From positions 19,268,027 to 19,332,026 of the forward strand of contig JAMKCF010000011.1 in NCBI GenBank assembly GCA_023634235.1: a stretch of DNA of 64,000 bases, given 5' to 3'. Positions 60,201 to 64,000 of this stretch are shown one piece after another. This stretch comes from Pisaster brevispinus. Its lineage: Eukaryota; Echinodermata; Asteroidea; Forcipulatida; Asteriidae. The stretch's first letter is position 1, and each line of letters opens with the position of its first letter. The position numbers and the translations under genes are program-made. A model generated the notes under the pieces. The model was not told the origin of the DNA. It saw only the letters and a list, made by a program, of their open reading frames with translations, and did no database searches.

Positions 60201-63200
60201 ATAATGAAAAAAGGAAAAAACTGTACAACCTTCTCGGTTATGCTCTTAGGTTTTGTGCATGATTATGAGTTTGTGGAGAGTTCTGGCTAGGCTGTCTAGT
60301 TCAATGGACTCAGCTCTGGTGTACTCAGAGTATGAGTCTTAGGCCAAGTTTCATAGAGCTGCATAAGCACAAAAAAGTGGCTAGGCACAACATTATTGTG
60401 CTTACCAGATTAAGGTTACCAGCCAAAAAACATTCCACAGGTACCTCCTGTGACTGGTATCCTGCTCATTCTTGCTAAGCAATGTCGTCGGCTCTTCGAA
60501 ACTGGGCCCTGTTTCTTGCACTTTTGTGCAAGACAGTGCAAACATTTCTAGTGCTTAGAATTCACGTTCCTGTTTTGAACTCCTGTGTGGATCTACTCCT
60601 CCATTCACAGATGTATCAACTGCCGTCAGACACAACTTTTCTGCAGGGGAAAGGGATGAGCTTGACACCCCTCTGGAAATCCAACGCTTTGTTGTCGACG
60701 GGAACCAGCTAAGTGGCCTTGAGGTATTTGTAATTCTATAGACCTTATGCATTGACGTCATCCAGCCGCCATCTTAGAGGTCAACCGATGATGTAACAAT
60801 GGAAACGCACAGTTTTGTACGCGCGGCGCACAGGATTGGCCAATGAACAACCTCATTTTGACCTCTAGGCGAGGGCGCCCTACTCAAATGACGTCATGTG
60901 CATAAGGTCTATTGTTGATAAGTCAGAGTAACGTTGTGAATTAATGTAGTAAATACCCGGCATCAGAGGCCACGGAATCCATGGCCTCTGTTGCCCCTGG
61001 TCTTGGCCTTTGTGCCCCTTTCCCAATGGAAGTGCCCTTTGCAAAATGAAAATGGTCATGCCCGCCCTCAAAGAAATGTTTACTGAAATACCTCAGAGTT
61101 GTTTTCAGACCAGGGCCTAACTTCATGGCACTGTTCACTGCGGAATTTTACTCTTTGCTGGGCCCCATTCGTGTTGAATTCTGTGGTTGGCAGTGCTATG
61201 GTATTGGGCCGGGATGCTTTAATGCTGAAAATTTCAAAACGATCTTTATCCCTAACCCCCATTAGGGTCTCTCTACATACCCTGCCAAATACAACAGAAT
61301 GCAACACAGTTGAAATGAGAACCATGCCAAATGCAACAGAATGCAACAAGGGATATTGTTGCAATGTGCAGGCATGCTGTTTGTGAAAGGACTGAGCAAG
61401 GGTGTTTGCCCTGCTAAATGCATCAGTATGCACATAAGTGTAGTGGTGACTTGTAACTGTTATGTTTAACTGTTATTATACAGTCTTTTGAATATGATTT
61501 GAATTATGATTCTTACCTAATATTACATCATACTTCTCGATACTTTTCCCATAAAAAATATTTTGAAATACCCATTATAAGTTGTTCAGATACAATAGAA
61601 GCACCCAAACCTATATGAAGTCACTTCACTGCTAAATGCAACAAATTCAGTCAAAGAATGACATCTGAGTTGACTGCCAAATGCAACAGATTACAACAAC
61701 TATTACCGTTTGGTGCATATTGTTGCATTTAGCATGGGTAGGGTTATAAGATGTGCTGCTTGCAGTTTTCTTTTTGTTCCAAGTACATCCTGTTGGTTAG
61801 TCATTGGGTCACATGTGTGCGCCCATCCGCTTCATGGGCAACGTTTTAGCCTTGTTTGGGGTATACTTGTATTTAAAACAAAAGTTTTATAAAAATCTTG
61901 AAGTTAATTCTATTGTGTTTGTTTGGCCCCATGATGACAGCGTCTCCCAAAATCTCGTTTGTATTTTTTAAAGGATATTGAAGACATGTCCGGCATCTAC
62001 ACCAGCCCTAAACCAATCACTCTGAAGTACTTCACAAACTGTAATCTGCTGCAGTTGGCTCTCACGTAAGTCTGAAAATTGTGGTGTTATGGTCTATATA
62101 AATAATAATAAAAATAACTCAACTATTTTGTATATAGCACATTTTACAATAATGTGTTGTTCCTTTACATCAGTGCTATGGTCATTGGGCCAATAACATT
62201 CCTGTAATCTTTCTCAGCTCCCTGGGGAGTATACAGCCTCGGGCTGCCGAGGCGCTCCGAAGGCTTTTTCAAACACAATATCAACCTCTACCCTCTCAAG
62301 TTCCCATTTTCATCCCTGGGGTGAAGAGAAACAATTATAGTAAAGTATCTTGTTCGAGGGCACAAGTGTCATGATCATGATTCGAACCCAGACCCCTATG
62401 ACTTGACCACCAGAACTTCAATTCAATGCACTAAACCGCGCGGCCCTGACACGTCACAAATATGGTTGTGAGTAAATAAATACAATTTTTGAAATTCTAT
62501 GCACTGTTTTGGGTTTTTTTTCCCCCCTTTCTTTTTGTTACAGTAAGATACTAGGTGAATTGGCAGTTGACCTCTCCATCACAGCATGCCATCAAGAACG
62601 TGGCATTTGGAACACACTGTTACTACAGTTCAATGCTGGACAGTATGAAGTTAAACAGGTAAGCAGGTTGGAAAACCAGTTGTGAAAACTATCTGTTGGT
62701 TTGGTTTGTTTTTTTTACATCACCAGGGCTCGAAATTTACACTGGACTGCAGGCCTTAGGCCAGTGATTTTAGCACCGGTCCAGTACTTGCACAATGATG
62801 TAGTCTACAGCGGAAAAAATCCAATGGATTGTGGAGGTTTGCCCTGGAGGAACTTTCTTTTGGGCCAAGAACGCGTGAGATGCTCCCTTATTTAGATCAA
62901 GGCACATTACACCCTATTGGTGCTTTACATTACACCCTATTACGCCCTATTGGTAGTGTCCACATCTAGAGGACACTTACAGTAGACACAGACTATAATT
63001 AAGCTCAGCATTCTTAAGTTGTTGTTTTTTTTCTTAGACCATTACCAACCATGTTGTAGCATTCCGTGAAGATTGAACTCTATCTTTCACCCATCAGGCT
63101 ACCATGGATGTCGTCGCTAAGCTCTTCACCTTGGGATGTAGTCCTCTTCGAGACGTTCTGGATAAGCTCCTGGAGTACATCATGTGCCTCCTCTCCCTCC

Positions 63201-63817
63201 GCTTCACCGCAGATGGATTAGAGGGATATGAGTAAGCTGAATACTAATCCAGATTAACTGAGGGGATAATCTCTTCATATAATCCCCGTCAAGGCTCTTT
63301 CCGTATACATATGGGCTAAGTCATCTTTTTGTAAGCTGCTTACAAAAAGCAGGTACAAGTTCTTGATGTGATGGGAATACAGTGCCAAACATTAAATAAC
63401 AAAATAAAAAAATTGTGGAGAATGTTTGAAAAATGTTTTAAAATGGTTATTGACCCCTTGCTCAATGCGCAGCGCATTTACGCGCGCCTATCCTGTCGGG
63501 CCATTTGGGGAGTCAAAATGTACGCAAAGGAATTGACTCCCAAAATGGTGGATATGGTGGACGTGCATTGTGTAGAGGTGCGTTCCGCGTTGTGCAAGGG
63601 CGTCAATAACTCTCTAACATCAAGGAGACTCTTCTGTTTTTAAACTTAACAAGGGACGTACAAGGCTTGGAGATGAGCATGGCTGCCTGCCTGACGGAGA
63701 TCTTCCCACTCAGCGTGGAGAACCGCACTTATTGCCTCCCGTCATCCGTCATCAGTGTTACCATGGAAACCATGGCTCGCTATCTACCTCTTGGGGGACT
63801 CTCGTCACTCCAGAGAG
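57191..63817 (+). CDS. ATR: ATR checkpoint kinase, N-terminal part (nine exons, incomplete at right edge)
   Basis: N-terminal HEAT-repeat region of ATR, the PI3K-related kinase that works with ATRIP at RPA-coated single-stranded DNA in the nucleus. Exons 57191-57285, 57412-57506, 58311-58508, 59557-59727, 60611-60723, 61974-62065, 62544-62658, 63098-63231 and 63654-63817 join with GT-AG junctions, every phase matching, into 1177 nt (about 392 codons of a protein usually near 2600). Matches to animal ATR N-termini include the ICDLVDKNTD helix, TPVTVSVLNFVNHCIQKFP, LLSRLMRILNDYFC, WNTLLLQF with the helix after it (AKLFTLGCSPL), and YIMCLLSLRF. The ATG at 57191 has A at -3 and G at +4. The kinase domain lies outside the window, so identity rests on the N-terminal match alone. 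Exon 3 ends with ECCICKG, a cysteine cluster I do not recall in vertebrate ATR. Confidence 0.83.
57412..57506 (+). CDS. ATR: ATR exon 2
   Basis: After TTTTGTGATCAG it encodes SSCTQQQQTVALKTIRKTIC and DLVDKNTDPQR, then a GTACGT donor. The acceptor was chosen because it alone completes the split codon left by exon 1; a closer CAG would shift the frame. Confidence 0.78.
57656..57790 (+). repeat. Dispersed repeat shared by ATR introns 2 and 5 (copy 1)
   Basis: CAAAGGGCACTTCCATTGAA, AAAGGGGCACCAGGGCCAAG and CAACAGAGGCCATGGCCTCT match the reverse complement of 60955-61075. GCCATGGC is palindromic. Confidence 0.7.
57838..58140 (+). mobile_element. tRNA-derived SINE, best-preserved copy (ATR intron 2)
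   Basis: The head resembles a Leu/Ser-type tRNA with an A box (TGGCCGAGCGGATAAGAG) and a B box (GGTTTGAGTCCCGG), typical of RNA polymerase III SINEs. A conserved body follows (CTTAAGCAAGACACTTAACC, GGACGTAAAGC, AAAAGAACCCAGTGCAC, CACCTCGTAAACCATTACA). It is spliced out with intron 2. Confidence 0.8.
58311..58508 (+). CDS. ATR: ATR exon 3
   Basis: A 198-nt exon: VSLELSKETSGTPVTVSVLN, FVNHCIQKFPRLFVG and a linker ending DPECCICK before a GTACGA donor. SGTPVTVSVLNFV aligns with the second HEAT helix pair of ATR. Confidence 0.82.
58580..58670 (+). repeat. GGGCTCG...GGCCAGTGATTTTAG dispersed repeat (ATR intron 3)
   Basis: CAGGGCTCGTATTTCACACT, GGACCGCAGGCCCGAGGCC and AGTGATTTTAG match 62725-62800 in intron 7, same orientation. 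Confidence 0.75.
59085..59240 (+). repeat. GGTATCCTGCTCATT dispersed repeat, diverged copy (ATR intron 3)
   Basis: AAGTTACCAGCCAAAATACA and GTGACTGGTTTCCTGCC with flanking GCAG(A/T)AA motifs; weaker than the other copies. Confidence 0.55.
59557..59727 (+). CDS. ATR: ATR exon 4
   Basis: A 171-nt exon after TTGCACAG: LNMWLLSRLMRILNDYFCQS through LLTELCELAA. It aligns with the helices after the first ATR linker. GTGAGA donor, exit phase 1. Confidence 0.83.
60345..60515 (+). repeat. GGTATCCTGCTCATT dispersed repeat, copy 4 (ATR intron 4)
   Basis: AAGTTTCATAGAGCTGCATA, TTAAGGTTACCAGCCAAAAA and GACTGGTATCCTGCTCATTC, ending CGAAACTGGGCCCTG. It ends about 95 bp before exon 5. Confidence 0.7.
60611..60723 (+). 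CDS. ATR: ATR exon 5
   Basis: A 113-nt exon: DVSTAVRHNFSAGERDELDT and LEIQRFVVDGNQLSGLE. Acceptor CCATTCACAG, donor GTATTT (weak). Charged, less conserved linker segment; exit phase 0. Confidence 0.75.
60739..60911. mobile_element. MITE with CRE-bearing terminal repeats, ATR intron 5
   Basis: Terminal inverted repeats TAGACCTTATGCA...TGACGTCA, about 25 bp with one indel and one mismatch, sit just inside intron 5, 15 bp after the exon 5 donor. The subterminal part also pairs (TAGAGGTCAA against TTGACCTCTA). No coding capacity. Confidence 0.8.
60955..61075 (-). repeat. Dispersed repeat shared by ATR introns 2 and 5 (copy 2)
   Basis: Inverse copy of 57656-57790: CCATGGCCTCTGTTGCCCCT, GGTCTTGGCCTTTGTGCCCC and CAATGGAAGTGCCCTTTG. 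Confidence 0.7.
61275..61745 (+). repeat. Scattered AAATGCAACA units in ATR intron 5
   Basis: At least six units of (A/T)AAATGCAACA(G/A)A occur in 61285-61740, e.g. CCAAATGCAACAGAATGCAA near 61325 and 61677, plus the inverse TTGTTGCATTT near 61720. Irregular spacing; a degraded tandem or palindromic repeat. Confidence 0.6.
61974..62065 (+). CDS. ATR: ATR exon 6
   Basis: A 92-nt exon: DIEDMSGIYTSPKPITLKYF and TNCNLLQLAL, between TTTTTAAAG and GTAAGT. It leads into the helix that aligns with the IEVTLLMVL segment of vertebrate ATR. Confidence 0.8.
62216..62455 (-). mobile_element. tRNA-derived SINE copy in ATR intron 6
   Basis: CTCCCTGGGGAGTATACAGC, TTTTCATCCCTGGGGTGAAG, GATTCGAACCCAGACCCC (inverse B box) and AAACCGCGCGGCCCTGACAC (inverse A box region). 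Shares its tail with the copy at 50103. Confidence 0.65.
62544..62658 (+). CDS. ATR: ATR exon 7
   Basis: A 115-nt exon after a strong polypyrimidine tract and CAG: KILGELAVDLSITACHQERG and IWNTLLLQFNAGQYEVKQ. This is one of the clearest matches to ATR. GTAAGC donor, exit phase 0. Confidence 0.84.
62725..62800 (+). repeat. GGGCTCG...GGCCAGTGATTTTAG dispersed repeat (ATR intron 7)
   Basis: CAGGGCTCGAAATTTACACT, GGACTGCAGGCCTTAGGCC and AGTGATTTTAG; second copy of the intron 3 repeat. Confidence 0.75.
63098..63231 (+). CDS. ATR: ATR exon 8
   Basis: A 134-nt exon: ATMDVVAKLFTLGCSPLRDV, LDKLLEYIMCLLSLRF and ADGLEGYE. Acceptor ACCCATCAG, donor GTAAGC, exit phase 2. HEAT-type helices. Confidence 0.84.
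63447..63609. mobile_element. Palindromic MITE in ATR intron 8
   Basis: The ends TTATTGACCCCTTGC and GCAAGGGCGTCAATAA are inverted, and pairing continues with interruptions to a centre of GGGGAGTCAA / TTGACTCCCAAA around 63508-63548. It fills much of the 422-bp intron and ends 44 bp before exon 9. Confidence 0.7.
63654..63817 (+). CDS. ATR: ATR exon 9 (last exon in the window)
   Basis: A 164-nt exon: DVQGLEMSMAACLTEIFPLS through TMETMARYLPLGGLSSLQR, then a GTACGT donor. Exit phase 1; the gene continues beyond 64000. LTEIFPL aligns with the IKTLFPF helix of vertebrate ATR. Confidence 0.83.
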
Positions 63818-64000
63818 GTACGTGATTGGATGTTTGTCTCCGTGTAGTCGTTGAGCTGAATCTTTAGTGAAGACCATTACTTTGCTCTAGAGCCGGGCAC
63901 TTGGTGCATGACGTCTGGTTAAGACATTCTCAAAATGTACAGATTATTGATTCATTAACCCTCCTACTATCTGACCATTCATCATCGTTTGCTGGGGTTT

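Overview
The window is animal nuclear DNA: short exons with GT-AG introns, long AT-rich introns and intergenic stretches, simple repeats, tRNA-derived SINEs, worn LINE pieces and many small inverted-repeat elements. The make-up of the dispersed repeats (for example a family containing GGTATCCTGCTCATT) and the proteins suggest an echinoderm, probably a sea star. That organism call is inference from general impression; no marker gene proves it.

Four protein-coding genes are supported. (1) A five-exon minus-strand gene (9929-33768) encodes a 210-residue START-domain lipid carrier of the STARD4/5/6 group; its introns fill most of the left half. (2) A three-exon plus-strand gene (38249-40496) and (3) a three-exon minus-strand gene (51764-53678) encode two paralogous nine-helix transporters of the SLC10 (bile acid/sodium symporter) fold. 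They face each other tail to tail, with the same two intron positions and phases and an identical 208-nt middle exon length. Both have lost the residues that bind sodium in classical SLC10 proteins and carry Cys and Lys instead. (4) A plus-strand gene starting at 57191 encodes the N-terminus of the checkpoint kinase ATR; nine coding exons (about 392 codons) are present and the gene runs off the right edge.

Layout: 1-9.9 kb has no certain gene, with CpG-richer patches near 6.4-6.9 and 8.35-8.56 kb and one weak candidate exon (893-1100, minus). 9.9-33.8 kb is the STARD gene; its introns hold tandem repeats, SINE copies and an unexplained 76-codon open stretch at 11047-11274. 33.9-38.2 kb holds a TGTCCA minisatellite and repeat relics. 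38.2-40.5 kb is transporter A, with a long foldback element in its first intron. 40.5-51.8 kb is repeat-rich: LINE relics, a near-perfect 133-bp hairpin, a TIR element carrying 16-bp palindromes, a 302-bp GTT/GCT microsatellite and a 420-bp-period tandem duplication. 51.8-54.1 kb is transporter B with a TATA-like promoter. 57.2-64 kb is ATR, with inverted-repeat elements and SINEs in several introns.

A sterol- or bile-acid-type carrier next to two bile-acid-fold transporters suggests a possible local steroid-handling neighbourhood. The sequence alone does not show that they act together. ATR is functionally unrelated.
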